Assembly (NCBI GenBank): GCA_012959695.1
Contig: DUCS01000031.1
Location: 1-64,000, forward strand
Source of the DNA: Cycloclasticus sp.
GTDB taxonomy: Bacteria; Pseudomonadota; Gammaproteobacteria; Methylococcales; Cycloclasticaceae
Length of the DNA stretch: 64,000 bases
Direction of reading: 5' to 3'
The translations under genes and the position numbers were made by a program. Under the pieces are notes generated by a model. That model was not told the origin of the DNA, did no database searches, and was given only the letters and a program-made list of their open reading frames with translations. Below, in pieces: positions 18,900-29,769 of this stretch. Positions within the stretch are counted from its first letter, which is position 1. Each line of letters opens with the position of its first letter.

Positions 18900-21056
18900 T
18901 TATTTACGTTTTGTTTTATTTCTTGGGGGCGAATAACCCGCTTTCGTGTGTTTTGTTAAGAAAGGCTTACCTTTTATTGTGCGACTGGGGCGGTCGCTAG
19001 GTTGACGGGAGGGGATTAAGCAATTTTTACCGTCACCGATCAGTTTCTTTTGCCCCAAGCTTAATAACAGCTCTTTGATGACCTGCCAATTTTTAGGGTC
19101 GTGATAGCGCAGCAACGCCTTGTGTAAACGCCGCTGTTCAATTTTTTTAACAGTGTTTATTTTTTCGCTTTTATAGCTCAAGCCTTTAAGCGGATTTCTA
19201 CCTGTGTGGTACATGGTGGTGGCGGTCGCCATGGGTGAGGGGTAAAAGGTTTGAACTTGGTCAGCTTGGAATTTATTTTTCTTGAGCCATAATGCAAGGT
19301 TCACCATGTCTTCATCTTCGGTGCCGGGATGTGCGGCGATAAAGTATGGGATGAGGTACTGTTTTTTACCCGCCTTTTTTGTGAATTTCTCGAACATTTC
19401 TTTGAATCGATCATATGTTCCAATACCGGGCTTCATCATTTTAGATAGCGGCGCATCTTCAGTATGCTCAGGCGCAATTTTTAAATAGCCGCCTACGTGG
19501 TGGGTGACGAGTTCTTCAACGTATTCAGGTGACTCAACGGCAAGATCGTAACGTAAACCCGAGGCAATTAAGACGCGCTTAACGCCTTTGATTTTGCGCG
19601 CTTTCTTATACAGTTTGATTAATGGGTCGTGATCTGTATTTAAATTGTCGCAAATACCGGGGTATACGCACGACGGTAAGCGACACGCGGCTTCAATTTT
19701 CGGGTCCTTGCAGGCGAGACGGTACATATTGGCGGTTGGGCCGCCAAGATCGGAGATTGTGCCGGTAAAACCAGGAGTTTTGTCGCGAATGTTTTCAATT
19801 TCATTCAAGATAGACTGCTCTGATCGATTTTGAATAATGCGGCCCTCGTGTTCGGTAATAGAGCAGAAGGTACAGCCGCCAAAACAGCCGCGCATGATGT
19901 TAATAGAAAAACGAATCATCTCGTACGCAGGGATTTTTTGTCCTTCGTATTTTGGGTGTGGAACGCGTTGGTACGGCAGAGCAAAGACTTCGTCCATTTC
20001 TTCGGTAGATAAAGGAATGGGCGGTGGGTTTAGCCAAACGTCTTTGCCGTCGTTTTCTTGCACAAGCGCACGGGCATTGCCGGGGTTGGTTTCTAAATGT
20101 AAAACTCGCGAAGCATGTGCATATAACACGGGATCACTTTTAACTTTTTTGTACGATGGCAAGCGAATAACCGTTTTAGCGCGGTCTGTTTTACTGTGTT
20201 TGGGTAAAAACTTGAGCGAGACCACTTGACTGCCATCGTTTGCATGGGGAGCATTGCTGATTTGGCATTTACCGCCCGTTGCCGCGGCAAGTTCTTCATC
20301 AGATTGGTAGGGGTTGTTGTGCGGGTCAATTTTACCGGGTCTGTCCACACGGGTCGAGTCAATGAGCGTCCAGCCATTAGGTAGTGTGTTACGTACAAAT
20401 GCGGTGCCGCGGATATCTGTAATATTGCTAACAGGTTCATTTTTCGATAAACGGTGCGCCAATTCTGTAATGGCACGTTCGGCATTGCCGTAGAGCAACA
20501 TATCCGCTTGAGAATCGACTAAAACTGAGCGCCTGACGGCATCATCCCAATAGTCGTAGTGTGCAATTCGACGTAGGCTGGCTTCGATGCTGCCGATGAT
20601 AATAGGGGAGTCTGGAAAGGCCTCTTTGCAGCGCTGGGTATAAACAATTACGGCGCGATCTGGTCTGTGGCCGGCTTTATCATTGGGTGTGTAAGCGTCA
20701 TCGGAGCGTGCGCGTTTATCCGCTGTATAGCGGTTAATCATGGAATCCATATTGCCCGCAGCGATGCCGAAAAATAGATTCGGCTGGCCAAGTGCTGCAA
20801 AATCATCAGCGTTTTGCCAGTTCGGTTGGTCAATAATGCCGACGCGGAAACCTTGTTTTTCGAGTAGTCGGCCGATAACCGCCATGCCAAAGCTGGGGTG
20901 GTCAACATAGGCATCGCCAGTAACGATGATGATGTCGCAGCTGTCCCAACCTAGCGCATCCATTTCGGCGCGTGTGGTCGGTAAAAACGGTGCTACACCA
21001 TAACACTCAGCCCAATATTTGGGGTGTGACGATAGCGGCGCCGCTATGGGCATCAT
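18900..21056 (-). CDS. YgiQ family radical SAM protein
   Basis: [29 protein letters not shown] radical SAM CxxxCxxC; full-length YgiQ-like architecture. Confidence 0.95.
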   Translation of the reverse strand: MMPIAAPLSSHPKYWAECYGVAPFLPTTRAEMDALGWDSCDIIIVTGDAYVDHPSFGMAVIGRLLEKQGFRVGIIDQPNWQNADDFAALGQPNLFFGIAAGNMDSMINRYTADKRARSDDAYTPNDKAGHRPDRAVIVYTQRCKEAFPDSPIIIGSIEASLRRIAHYDYWDDAVRRSVLVDSQADMLLYGNAERAITELAHRLSKNEPVSNITDIRGTAFVRNTLPNGWTLIDSTRVDRPGKIDPHNNPYQSDEELAAATGGKCQISNAPHANDGSQVVSLKFLPKHSKTDRAKTVIRLPSYKKVKSDPVLYAHASRVLHLETNPGNARALVQENDGKDVWLNPPPIPLSTEEMDEVFALPYQRVPHPKYEGQKIPAYEMIRFSINIMRGCFGGCTFCSITEHEGRIIQNRSEQSILNEIENIRDKTPGFTGTISDLGGPTANMYRLACKDPKIEAACRLPSCVYPGICDNLNTDHDPLIKLYKKARKIKGVKRVLIASGLRYDLAVESPEYVEELVTHHVGGYLKIAPEHTEDAPLSKMMKPGIGTYDRFKEMFEKFTKKAGKKQYLIPYFIAAHPGTEDEDMVNLALWLKKNKFQADQVQTFYPSPMATATTMYHTGRNPLKGLSYKSEKINTVKKIEQRRLHKALLRYHDPKNWQVIKELLLSLGQKKLIGDGKNCLIPSRQPSDRPSRTIKGKPFLTKHTKAGYSPPRNKTKRK

Positions 21057-21472
21057 TGGATAATGCTTTGTTCTGTTAATAGACTGCGAAGTTTTTCTAC
21101 GCGACGCCTATTAACGCCAAAATCGTAGTAGCCGGTTCTTGAGGCGGAGCGGACATGTAAGGTGGCGGTATTTGTATCTAAAATTAAGTCTAGGTCGTCA
21201 ACAAAACCAAAAACGCGGCTGGTAAATTCAGCATGAAGTGTTTGTTCGTCGTGGATAACGCTAGCTCGTGCATCAATACTGCTAACAAGCACAACTAATT
21301 GTTGCATATTGAGTGTTGCGCCGTTACTTAATGTAAAAGGTGTTATTGCGTGTTCATCACTTGATTTGCTCGACACACAATTGGGCTTATTAGGGCAGGC
21401 TTTTAAATCAGTGGGTGCAGAGAAGCTGGATGATGACATGAGCAGTATGAAGATAAAGAAAATGGCGTGCAT
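21053..21472 (-). CDS. DUF1499 domain-containing protein
   Basis: [21 protein letters not shown] ... [50 protein letters not shown]. Confidence 0.9.
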   Translation of the reverse strand: MHAIFFIFILLMSSSSFSAPTDLKACPNKPNCVSSKSSDEHAITPFTLSNGATLNMQQLVVLVSSIDARASVIHDEQTLHAEFTSRVFGFVDDLDLILDTNTATLHVRSASRTGYYDFGVNRRRVEKLRSLLTEQSIIQ

Positions 21473-21524
21473 GATTTAAATAAACAAAGTTAGAATCAGG
21501 CGTTGTGCTGACCCTAACGCCTAG

Positions 21525-21722
21525 TTATTTGCTGGGGTTATCGCTGGAAATAGGCGTTTGATCGTCTTTTATGCTTTCGTCATTGCCTTCTTTCATTGCG
21601 CCTTTAAAACCCTTAATGGCACCGCCTAAGTCGCCGCCTAGATTTTTTAAGCGCTTTGTTCCGAATAATAATAAGACGATAACGAGAATAATAACTAACT
21701 GCCAAATACCAATGCCGGCCAT
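21525..21722 (-). CDS. tatA: Sec-independent protein translocase subunit TatA
   Basis: Short protein, single TM then [24 protein letters not shown] amphipathic helix. Confidence 0.92.
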   Translation of the reverse strand: MAGIGIWQLVIILVIVLLLFGTKRLKNLGGDLGGAIKGFKGAMKEGNDESIKDDQTPISSDNPSK

Positions 21723-21758
21723 GGGGACCCCTAAAGATGTGGTTTAAGTATCGGTATT

Positions 21759-22076
21759 CTACTTGGTTCTACTGGCTTTTTCATCTAAGCCGGAGAGCCC
21801 GAAGCGGCGTTCGAGTTCTTTTAGTACATCGTCGGCGCTTAAATCTTGTTGCGCAAGTAAGACAAGGCTGTGAAACCAAAGGTCAGCAGTTTCGTAAATG
21901 ATTTGTTTTTTATCGCCGGACTTGGCTGCAATAACGGTTTCGGTTGCTTCCTCGCCAATCTTTTTTAAGATGGTGTCCAGACCTTTGTCGTACAAGCTGG
22001 CAACGTATGACGAGCTAGGGTCGTCTTGTTTGCGTTGTTGTAACACGACTTCGAGTTGTTTAAGTATGTCGCTCAT
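21759..22076 (-). CDS. hisE: Phosphoribosyl-ATP diphosphatase
   Basis: [37 protein letters not shown]; start [11 protein letters not shown] overlaps hisI stop (ATGA). Confidence 0.94.
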   Translation of the reverse strand: MSDILKQLEVVLQQRKQDDPSSSYVASLYDKGLDTILKKIGEEATETVIAAKSGDKKQIIYETADLWFHSLVLLAQQDLSADDVLKELERRFGLSGLDEKASRTK

Positions 22077-22459
22077 GTTGAATAGATGCTCTTCGGGTCT
22101 TTTAATACAGGGTCGGTGCTTAGCCATTGGCCATCTTTTAAGTGGCGGTAAAAACACCGTTCGCGACCAGTATGACAGGCAATGCCGCCCTTTTGTTCAA
22201 CCGATAATAAAATAACGTCTTCGTCGCAGTCGAGGCGAATGTCTTTGATAATTTGTTGGTGCCCCGATTCTTCGCCTTTATGCCATAACTTTTTGCGTGA
22301 ACGCGACCAATACACGGCATGGCCTTTTTCTGCTGTTAATTGCAGAGCTTCTTTGTTCATCCAGGCAAACATCAGAATTTTACCGCTGCTGCCATCTTGC
22401 GCAATTGCCGGCACAAGGCCCTGTTCGTTCCAACGAACGCCATCTAACCAGTTACTCAT
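22073..22459 (-). CDS. hisI: Phosphoribosyl-AMP cyclohydrolase
   Basis: [42 protein letters not shown], metal-binding DCDED. Confidence 0.96.
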   Translation of the reverse strand: MSNWLDGVRWNEQGLVPAIAQDGSSGKILMFAWMNKEALQLTAEKGHAVYWSRSRKKLWHKGEESGHQQIIKDIRLDCDEDVILLSVEQKGGIACHTGRERCFYRHLKDGQWLSTDPVLKDPKSIYST

Positions 22460-23229
22460 AAACGAACCTCAATGCCATTGTCGCGCATGTGTTGTTTGGC
22501 TTCGCCAACGGTAAATTCGGCAAAGTGAAATATACTGGCGGCTAATACAGCATCTGCCTTACCTTTAGTGACGCCATCAACTAAATGGTCTAATGTACCG
22601 ACGCCGCCGGATGCAATAACGGGTACGGCCACAGCTTCGCTGATAGCACGGGTAAGTTCCAAGTCAAAACCAATTTTAGTGCCGTCGCGATCCATGCTGG
22701 TAAGTAAAATTTCGCCAGCACCAAAGTCGACCATTTTTATTGCCCACTCGATGGCGTCAATGCCGGTTTCTTTGCGGCCGCCGTGGGTGAATATTTCCCA
22801 GCGTTTGGCTTCTCCGTCTGCGCTGACGCATTTAGCATCTATTGCTACAACGATACATTGGGAGCCAAACCGTTCAGCCGCTTCTTTAACAAATTCAGGA
22901 TTAAAAATAGCAGCGCTATTGATACCAACTTTGTCGGCACCTGCCTTTAACATGCGGCTAATGTCTTCTAACTTGCGAATGCCGCCACCGACGGTTAAGG
23001 GGATAAATACTTCGCCGGCGACTTGCTCAACAACATGAACCATGGTGTCGCGGTTATCGGAGGTGGCGGTAATGTCTAAGAAGGTAATTTCATCTGCGCC
23101 TTCTGCGTCATAACGGCGAGCGATTTCAACCGGGTCGCCTGCGTCGCGAATATCAACAAATTTAACGCCCTTTACAACACGGCCGTTTTTGACGTCAAGG
23201 CAAGGAATGATGCGTTTGGCGAGGCCCAT
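22456..23229 (-). CDS. hisF: Imidazole glycerol phosphate synthase cyclase subunit
   Basis: [33 protein letters not shown]. Confidence 0.97.
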   Translation of the reverse strand: MGLAKRIIPCLDVKNGRVVKGVKFVDIRDAGDPVEIARRYDAEGADEITFLDITATSDNRDTMVHVVEQVAGEVFIPLTVGGGIRKLEDISRMLKAGADKVGINSAAIFNPEFVKEAAERFGSQCIVVAIDAKCVSADGEAKRWEIFTHGGRKETGIDAIEWAIKMVDFGAGEILLTSMDRDGTKIGFDLELTRAISEAVAVPVIASGGVGTLDHLVDGVTKGKADAVLAASIFHFAEFTVGEAKQHMRDNGIEVRL

Positions 23230-23231
23230 AA

Positions 23232-23966
23232 TTAAGAGAAGGTCTCTGCGAGCTTTTCGCCTTCGGCAAAATCGAGTGTGCCTTCGTAAATGGCGCGACC
23301 GGTGATGGCGCCCATAATGCCGTCGCCAGCTACTTTGCCTAATGCGTGGATATCATCCATATTGGTGATGCCGCCGGAGGCGATAACAGGGATGCGAATA
23401 GACCGAGCAAGTTTTGCGGTGGCTTCAACGTTAACGCCCTTCATCATGCCATCTCGGCCGATGTCGGTATAAATAATGGACTCTACGCCGTCATCTTCAA
23501 AATGTTGTGCTAAATCGATAATGTCGTGTTTAGACAGTTTAGACCAACCATCCATAGCGACTTTACCATCTTTTGCATCTAAGCCAACGATAATATGGCC
23601 GGGGAACTCTTTGCAAACGTCACCAACAAAATGCGGTGCGTTAACTGCTTTGGTGCCGATGATGACATATTGAACGCCGGCATTAAGGTAGGTTTGAATG
23701 GTGTCCTCATCGCGGATGCCGCCGCCAACTTGAATGATTAAGCCGGGGTGGGCTTCGGCAATATCGTGTACCACGCCTGCATTAACGGGCTTACCAGCAA
23801 ATGCGCCATCAAGGTCAACAAGGTGCAAGCGTTTTGCGCCTTCGTTGACCCATCGTGTGGCCACTTCTACGGGGTTGTCTGAAAAAATGGTTTCGTCGTC
23901 CATGCGGCCTTGGCGTAAACGTACGCATTTGCCTTCTTTAAGATCAATAGCGGGTATAAGAATCAT
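23232..23966 (-). CDS. hisA: 1-(5-phosphoribosyl)-5-[(5-phosphoribosylamino)methylideneamino]imidazole-4-carboxamide isomerase
   Basis: [23 protein letters not shown]-barrel HisA motifs. Confidence 0.97.
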   Translation of the reverse strand: MILIPAIDLKEGKCVRLRQGRMDDETIFSDNPVEVATRWVNEGAKRLHLVDLDGAFAGKPVNAGVVHDIAEAHPGLIIQVGGGIRDEDTIQTYLNAGVQYVIIGTKAVNAPHFVGDVCKEFPGHIIVGLDAKDGKVAMDGWSKLSKHDIIDLAQHFEDDGVESIIYTDIGRDGMMKGVNVEATAKLARSIRIPVIASGGITNMDDIHALGKVAGDGIMGAITGRAIYEGTLDFAEGEKLAETFS

Positions 23967-23985
23967 CTTGGAATATTCCTGTTGC

Positions 23986-24630
23986 TTAGGACTGTCCGTC
24001 CCAGTTTAAAAAGTTTTTAAGAAATTGTAAGCCCGCGTGCTGGCTTTTTTCGGGGTGAAACTGCACAGCAACGATATTTTTCCACTTTATCGCAGATGGA
24101 AAAGAATTTGGGTATTCTGTAGTGGCTAATACGTAATTATCTCCCACTTTATTTGCATGATAGCTATGAACGAAATAAAAACGCTCTTTTTTAGCTATAT
24201 TTTTAAATAATGGGCTAATCGAATCAAAATTAACTTCATTCCATCCCATATGTGGGATTTTAAGTTTATTATTTTGTTTGTTTGTAGCATTAGGTGAAAA
24301 TTTTATAACGTTGCCGGGTATGATGCCAAGGCCGTCAACTCCACCGTTTTCTTCGCTGTGCTCTAACAGTGCTTGCATGCCAATGCAGATGCCAAGCAAG
24401 GGCTTACTTTTAGCAACGTGCTTAATTGTTTCATCTAAACCGGCAGCGCGTATAGCGGCCATGCAGTCGCGAATAGCGCCAACGCCAGGAAAAATAACGT
24501 GGTCGGCCGATAAAATGGTGTTTTTGTCTGCGCTAACAATGACGTTAGCGTCTGGCGATACAGTTTTGAGTGCTTTTGAAATGGAATGCAGATTGCCCAT
24601 TCCATAATCTATAACGGCAACGGTGGCCAT
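23986..24630 (-). CDS. hisH: Imidazole glycerol phosphate synthase glutamine amidotransferase subunit
   Basis: [52 protein letters not shown]. Confidence 0.96.
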   Translation of the reverse strand: MATVAVIDYGMGNLHSISKALKTVSPDANVIVSADKNTILSADHVIFPGVGAIRDCMAAIRAAGLDETIKHVAKSKPLLGICIGMQALLEHSEENGGVDGLGIIPGNVIKFSPNATNKQNNKLKIPHMGWNEVNFDSISPLFKNIAKKERFYFVHSYHANKVGDNYVLATTEYPNSFPSAIKWKNIVAVQFHPEKSQHAGLQFLKNFLNWDGQS

Positions 24631-24651
24631 AGTTTAGTTCTCGTCTAAGGT

Positions 24652-25245
24652 TTACAAACAACCTTTGGTGGACGGCATAATGCCAGACATGCGGGCATCC
24701 CTTTCCAATGAAAAGCGTAATGCGCGCCCAAAGGCTTTGAAAATAGTTTCCGCAATGTGGTGTGCGTTAACGCCTTTTAGATTATCAATGTGTAGGGTTA
24801 TATTGGCGTGATTGACGAAGCCTTGGAAGAATTCGCGAAACAAGTCCACATCAAAATCGCCAATTCTAGCGCGCGGGAAGTCCACGTCATACACTAAGCC
24901 TGGACGACCAGAGAAATCAATAACCACGCGCGAGAGTGCTTCGTCTAATGGCACATAAGCGTGGCCATAACGATAAATGCCTTTTCGATCGCCCAGTGCA
25001 TCGTTGACAGCTTTGCCAAAGGTAATGCCTAAGTCTTCAACGGTGTGGTGAGCATCGATGTGTAAATCGCCGTTGGCGTTGATGTCTAAATCGAACATAC
25101 CATGGCGTGCGATTTGGTCGAGCATGTGCTCTAAAAATGGAATGCCGGTAGAGAAATTGGTTTTGCCGGTGCCGTCTAAATTAACGGTAACGGAAATTTG
25201 CGTTTCTAAGGTGTCGCGTTTAACAGTTGCGGTTCTGTTATCCAT
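24652..25245 (-). CDS. hisB: Imidazoleglycerol-phosphate dehydratase
   Basis: [36 protein letters not shown]; start set at [15 protein letters not shown]. Confidence 0.95.
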   Translation of the reverse strand: MDNRTATVKRDTLETQISVTVNLDGTGKTNFSTGIPFLEHMLDQIARHGMFDLDINANGDLHIDAHHTVEDLGITFGKAVNDALGDRKGIYRYGHAYVPLDEALSRVVIDFSGRPGLVYDVDFPRARIGDFDVDLFREFFQGFVNHANITLHIDNLKGVNAHHIAETIFKAFGRALRFSLERDARMSGIMPSTKGCL

Positions 25246-25340
25246 GTTTAATTGTCTACTGAATGGCTGGTTAAGTTGGCATTTTCCCAATAACGGCGAG
25301 GGATAGCAAGCGAGAAGTGTGTTAGAGGTTGGTTTATTAC

Positions 25341-25595
25341 CTAACCACCGATAACGGGAGGCCAAAAAGCGAGGACATCTCCATCGGATAAAACGGTTGA
25401 TGCGCGCTTGTCTTTATCAATATAGGTGCCATTTAAAACGATTAGATGAAGGTTTCTATGGCCAAGTTTTGCTTTGCTAACAATATCTGGGATGGTATCA
25501 CCGGGGTCAAGTGGGAAGGTTTTAATTTCCCCACCTATATTTTCCGGTGCGACTTTAGCGAGTGACGCGAATAATTTTACGGTAACTTCTGACAT
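25341..25595 (-). CDS. MoaD/ThiS family sulfur-carrier protein
   Basis: 84-aa beta-grasp protein ending in FWPPVIGG (C-terminal diglycine); directly downstream of the AOR gene. Confidence 0.88.
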   Translation of the reverse strand: MSEVTVKLFASLAKVAPENIGGEIKTFPLDPGDTIPDIVSKAKLGHRNLHLIVLNGTYIDKDKRASTVLSDGDVLAFWPPVIGG

Positions 25596-25633
25596 ATTAA
25601 ATAAGAGACGCTAATGCGCCTCTTTGTGTTTTT

Positions 25634-27496
25634 CTAGCTGAGGTTAAGGCGTTGTTTAGTCTCTTCTTTTACTGTGCCATCGGTATTCCAGCCGCGTTTT
25701 TCATAATATTCGGGGAGCATTTGGTCTAGCTCGCAAACATGGCCTTTGGCAGGGCCAGCTTTAACGGGCTCGTTTAATAAACGAGGCGGTAGCGTGTCGT
25801 CCGCAGCGGTAAAGCCAATGCGGTTATTGTAATCACGTTCCATATTCCAAACGCGTTCACCTAATTCAGCCAATTTTTCTGCTGTCCAATCGCCCTCGCA
25901 AGCAGCGTCTAGTTGCTCAGCCACTTCTTCAAGTCCTTGTGCAAAGGATGAGAAAGTACAGATACCTGCTGAATCAAATACGCTGGTAGTGTCTTGAAAA
26001 GCAATCAGTAATTCTGCTTTGCCTTCGGTTGCTAATGGGTCGGTTTTGAATGGAACGCCAGCAGTTTCTGATGCATTGGTGTAGCCACGAACATGGCAAG
26101 CGCCACGGTTGGACGTGGCATAACCCAAGCCCATGCCTTTAACACCACGGGCATCATAGGCGGGGAATTCTTGCCCTTTAACAACAATGGCTAAATCGGG
26201 GCGGCCGTATTTCGTGCAAAAGCGAAGTGAGCTTTGCGCGAGCTCTTTACCAAAGCCCTCGTGTTTTGCAATCAGCTCGATACATTCCACCATGGCTGCG
26301 GCGTTACCGAAGTTTAATTCAATGCCGCCGGTGTCCTCTTTGGTAAGAATGCCAAGTTCAAATAGCTCCATAGCCGCGGCAATGGTTGCGCCAGCAGAGA
26401 TGGGATCTAGTGCTTGTTCGTTACAAACAAAGTTTGCATAGGTCACGGCATCTATGTCGTCAACGCCGGTGTCACAGCCTAAGGCCCAGGCAGCTTCGTA
26501 TTCATTTCCGCCAGAATTGCCTTTGAAGTATTTATGAATGTCGTCTCTATTTTTGATACTGAAATGTTCAGGGTCAATGGTTGAGATGCGTCCACATGAA
26601 ATAGTACAAGCAAAACAGCCCGCATTTCTGGTGAGGTTGGGTTTGCCATCGCTTTCTCTAGGAACGGCCATCGCTTCGCTAGATAATTTAGGCGCTGTTT
26701 CAAAAATACTGTCTTGCCAGTTTCTAGCCGGCAAAGCACCTACTTCGTTCATATGGTTCATCATCACATTGGTGCCCATGATGCGTAAGCCCACGACTAA
26801 TTCTGTTTCTTCAATCAGTTTTTTTGCTTTGTTAGTGGCCTCAAAAAAACGTTTAGGGTCTTTAATGTTGCCTACGCCTATACTGCCGCGAAGTGTTACT
26901 GCTTTGACGTTTTTGGAGCCCATCACAGTACCAACACCAGAACGGCCGGCGGCGCGGTGAAGGTCGTTAACAATGGCCGAGTATAAATTGCCGTTTTCGC
27001 CCGGTACGCCAATTGCGGCGATGCGAAGTTGTGGGTCTTGATGTGCTTTATGCAGCCATTCGTCGGCTTCCCAAACAGATTTACCCCAAATATCATCGGC
27101 AGGAAGAATGTCGCATTGCTCATTGCTGATGTGGATGTAGACAGGTGAGCTGGCTTTGCCTTCTAAAACAATCATGTCCCAGCCGGCGCATTTCATTTCA
27201 TTGCCGAAGAAACCGCCTGAGTTTGAACAAGCCAGTGCGTTGGTTAAGGGGCTTTTGGTGACGCATGAATAACGACCGCCTGTTGTGGCCATCGTGCCAG
27301 TTAAAGGGCCGGTGACCATGAATAGCTTGTTGTCAGGGGAAAGCGGTTCAACTTTAGGGTCAACTTCTTCAGTAAAGTATTTTGTCGCTAATCCGCGCTG
27401 GCCTAGGTAGAGATTGGCCCATTCCATGTTCAGGTCTTCAGATGCGGATGTGCGGTCAGTGAGATTGATGCGAAGAATTTTTTTAGTCCAGCTCAT
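25634..27496 (-). CDS. Aldehyde:ferredoxin oxidoreductase family protein (tungstopterin type)
   Basis: MSWTKKILRINLTD start, AAGRSGVGTVMGSKNVKAV, Fe-S motif GCFACTISCGR (CxxCxxxC) and downstream Cys (DSAGICTF). Confidence 0.92.
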   Translation of the reverse strand: MSWTKKILRINLTDRTSASEDLNMEWANLYLGQRGLATKYFTEEVDPKVEPLSPDNKLFMVTGPLTGTMATTGGRYSCVTKSPLTNALACSNSGGFFGNEMKCAGWDMIVLEGKASSPVYIHISNEQCDILPADDIWGKSVWEADEWLHKAHQDPQLRIAAIGVPGENGNLYSAIVNDLHRAAGRSGVGTVMGSKNVKAVTLRGSIGVGNIKDPKRFFEATNKAKKLIEETELVVGLRIMGTNVMMNHMNEVGALPARNWQDSIFETAPKLSSEAMAVPRESDGKPNLTRNAGCFACTISCGRISTIDPEHFSIKNRDDIHKYFKGNSGGNEYEAAWALGCDTGVDDIDAVTYANFVCNEQALDPISAGATIAAAMELFELGILTKEDTGGIELNFGNAAAMVECIELIAKHEGFGKELAQSSLRFCTKYGRPDLAIVVKGQEFPAYDARGVKGMGLGYATSNRGACHVRGYTNASETAGVPFKTDPLATEGKAELLIAFQDTTSVFDSAGICTFSSFAQGLEEVAEQLDAACEGDWTAEKLAELGERVWNMERDYNNRIGFTAADDTLPPRLLNEPVKAGPAKGHVCELDQMLPEYYEKRGWNTDGTVKEETKQRLNLS

Positions 27497-27581
27497 GAGT
27501 GTGCCTCTATATATTAGCGTTTGATTAACATACTAATGGGGGTGTTGAAAAATGGCAATCAAATTCGTGAAGAGTGGGCGA

Positions 27582-27601
27582 GTGTAAGCATATGCTTACA
27601 C
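27582..27601. promoter_or_regulatory. Perfect 20-bp palindrome matching the GacA upstream activating sequence (TGTAAG-N6-CTTACA)
   Basis: GTGTAAGCATATGCTTACAC; located between the AOR start (27496, -) and the predicted sRNA (+). Confidence 0.8.
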
Positions 27602-27643
27602 GAAAAGAAGCTTAGGCTGACGATTAAAAAAAAGCAGAGCGCT

Positions 27644-27649
27644 TATAAT
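27644..27649 (+). promoter_or_regulatory. Predicted -10 box (TATAAT) of the CsrB/RsmZ-like sRNA
   Basis: gcgctTATAATttcacc; no good -35 at 16-18 bp spacing, consistent with activator dependence. Confidence 0.6.
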
Positions 27650-27655
27650 TTCACC

Positions 27656-27814
27656 GTCGCCAAAGAATTTACGAGAAGGATCTCGCCAAACAAGGATTGT
27701 TTGTAAGGAAGATGTAAAGGACTGCATCGTCAACAAGGATGTTGAAAAGGAATGATTTGCCAACCAAGCTAGGTGACATATTACCGACGAAGTTTTCTTC
27801 GTCGGTTTTTTTTT
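27656..27814 (+). ncRNA. CsrB/RsmY/RsmZ-like CsrA(RsmA)-sequestering small RNA
   Basis: Six AAGGA motifs (GGA at 27678, 27694, 27707, 27719, 27737, 27749), four in hairpin loops: CGAG-AAGGAT-CTCG, CAAAC-AAGGATT-GTTTG, GATGT-AAAGGACT-GCATC, CAAC-AAGGAT-GTTG; intrinsic terminator at 3' end; GacA-type box and -10 upstream; 5' end is a prediction. Confidence 0.85.
27783..27814 (+). terminator. Intrinsic terminator of the predicted sRNA
   Basis: ACCGACGAAG-TTTT-CTTCGTCGGT followed by a long T run. Confidence 0.92.
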
Positions 27815-27835
27815 GCGTGTGGGTTTTAAAGAATT

Positions 27836-27885
27836 AAGTATACATCTAAGGGCGCAATAAGTATTGAGCCCTTAGATGTATACTT
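27836..27885. repeat. Long perfect inverted repeat (18-bp arms) downstream of typA
   Basis: AAGTATACATCTAAGGGC-GCAATAAGTATTGA-GCCCTTAGATGTATACTT; 6 bp past the typA stop. Confidence 0.85.
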
Positions 27886-27891
27886 CTCCGC

Positions 27892-29712
27892 TTACGATTT
27901 AGGCCCGCGTGATGCGCGCTTGCGTTCGTTTTCAGTTAATAATTTCTTTCTTAAACGAATGTAGCTTGGTGTTACTTCAACCAACTCGTCGTCTTCAATA
28001 AATTCTAGCGCTTGCTCTAGGGTCATTAAAATAGGCGGCACCAGTGTTAACGCTTCGTCTGTGCCTGATGCGCGAACGTTTGTTAGCTGCTTGCCTTTTG
28101 TTGGGTTAACCGCTAAATCGTTGTTTCTAGAATGTAAGCCAACAATTTGGCCTTCGTAGATTTCTTCCGCGTGGCCTAAGAAAAGCTTGCCACGATCTTG
28201 CAATCCAAATAAGCCAAAGGCTGCTGTTTTGCCTTTAACCATAGAAACTAACACGCCATTTTTACGTGCGCCAACTTCGCCGGCTTTTACTTCGCCGTAA
28301 TGATCGAAGATACTGGTCATAATGCCTGAGCCAGAGGTAAGCGTTAAGAAGTGACCGCGGAAGCCAATTAAGCCACGTGATGGGCTCATGAACTCAAGGC
28401 GCATACGGCCTTTTCCGTCTGGTTCCATGTTAGTTAGTTCAGCTTTACGCAAGCCCATTTCTTCCATAATGGGGCCTTGGTGCTTCTCTTCAATGTCAAT
28501 AACCACTTGCTCATACGGTTCTTGCATTTTGCCGTCAACTTCTTTTTGAATCACTTCAGGGCGGCCGACACCTATTTCGTAACCTTCGCGGCGCATGGTT
28601 TCAATTAAGACAGACAAATGCAGCTCGCCACGACCAGAGACGATAAATTTGTCTGGGGTCGCGCCTTGTTTAACGCGTAAAGCGACGTTATGAATTAACT
28701 CTTGCGCTAAACGGTCTTTAATATTACGTGAGGTAATGTATTTGCCATCTTGACCAGCGAACGGTGAGTTGTTAACAGAGAACGTCATGCTAACGGTTGG
28801 CTCATCAACTGATAAAGGGGTCATTGCTTCAATGCAGTCAGGGTCACATAATGTATCTGAAATACCTAGGTTGTCGATACCGTTAATGCAGATGATGTCG
28901 CCAGCAAAGGCTTCTTCAACATCAATGCGCTCTAAGCCCAAATGGCCTTTAACGTTTAATACTTTTGCTTTACGTTCTTTGTTGTCGCTATCAACAACGA
29001 CCACTGTTTGGCCGGGTTTTAATGTGCCGCGTGTGATACGGCCAACACCAATAACGCCAACGTAGCTGTCGTACGCTAGTGAAGATATTTGCATTTGGAA
29101 CGGTGCGTCAATATCAACTTCTGGCTGAGGCACTGAATCTCTAATGATTTCGAATAACGGGGTCATGTCATCCGCTAGTTCGTCAGCTTCAGGACCAGCA
29201 ACGCCGTTAATGGCAGAGGCATAAATAACTGGGAAATCTAACTGCTCATCGGTTGCACCCAGTTTGTCGAATAAATCAAATACTTGGTCAATTACCCAAT
29301 CAGGTCTTGAGCCAGGGCGATCAACCTTATTGATAACAACAATCGGCTTTAAGCCTTGTTCGAATGCTTTGGAGGTAACGAAGCGAGTTTGAGGCATGGG
29401 GCCGTCAACAGCATCAACCAATAATAATACGCAATCAACCATAGACAGAACGCGCTCTACTTCGCCGCCAAAATCAGCATGGCCTGGGGTGTCCACGATG
29501 TTGATGTGGATGCCTTGCCATTCAATCGCTGTGTTTTTAGCAAGAATGGTTATGCCGCGTTCACGTTCTTGGTCGTTAGAATCCATAACGCGTTCGGCGC
29601 CAAGAGATTTACGGTCAAGCGTGCCGGATTGCTCCAGTAATTTGTCAACGAGGGTTGTTTTGCCGTGGTCAACGTGGGCAATGATGGCGATATTACGAAG
29701 GTTCTGTTTCAC
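27892..29712 (-). CDS. typA: Ribosome-associated GTPase TypA/BipA
   Basis: [29 protein letters not shown]-like translational GTPase motifs, TypA C-terminus. Confidence 0.97.
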   Translation of the reverse strand: MKQNLRNIAIIAHVDHGKTTLVDKLLEQSGTLDRKSLGAERVMDSNDQERERGITILAKNTAIEWQGIHINIVDTPGHADFGGEVERVLSMVDCVLLLVDAVDGPMPQTRFVTSKAFEQGLKPIVVINKVDRPGSRPDWVIDQVFDLFDKLGATDEQLDFPVIYASAINGVAGPEADELADDMTPLFEIIRDSVPQPEVDIDAPFQMQISSLAYDSYVGVIGVGRITRGTLKPGQTVVVVDSDNKERKAKVLNVKGHLGLERIDVEEAFAGDIICINGIDNLGISDTLCDPDCIEAMTPLSVDEPTVSMTFSVNNSPFAGQDGKYITSRNIKDRLAQELIHNVALRVKQGATPDKFIVSGRGELHLSVLIETMRREGYEIGVGRPEVIQKEVDGKMQEPYEQVVIDIEEKHQGPIMEEMGLRKAELTNMEPDGKGRMRLEFMSPSRGLIGFRGHFLTLTSGSGIMTSIFDHYGEVKAGEVGARKNGVLVSMVKGKTAAFGLFGLQDRGKLFLGHAEEIYEGQIVGLHSRNNDLAVNPTKGKQLTNVRASGTDEALTLVPPILMTLEQALEFIEDDELVEVTPSYIRLRKKLLTENERKRASRGPKS

Positions 29713-29769
29713 GAAAGTTATTTCCTATAAATTAAATGTTGTTAGCCAAAAATGTTAAGGCTGGTGTGA

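Noticed and set aside
27521-27706. 61-aa ORF upstream of the AOR gene on +
   Set aside because: No recognisable family; overlaps the GacA-type box and the predicted sRNA, whose features explain the sequence better.
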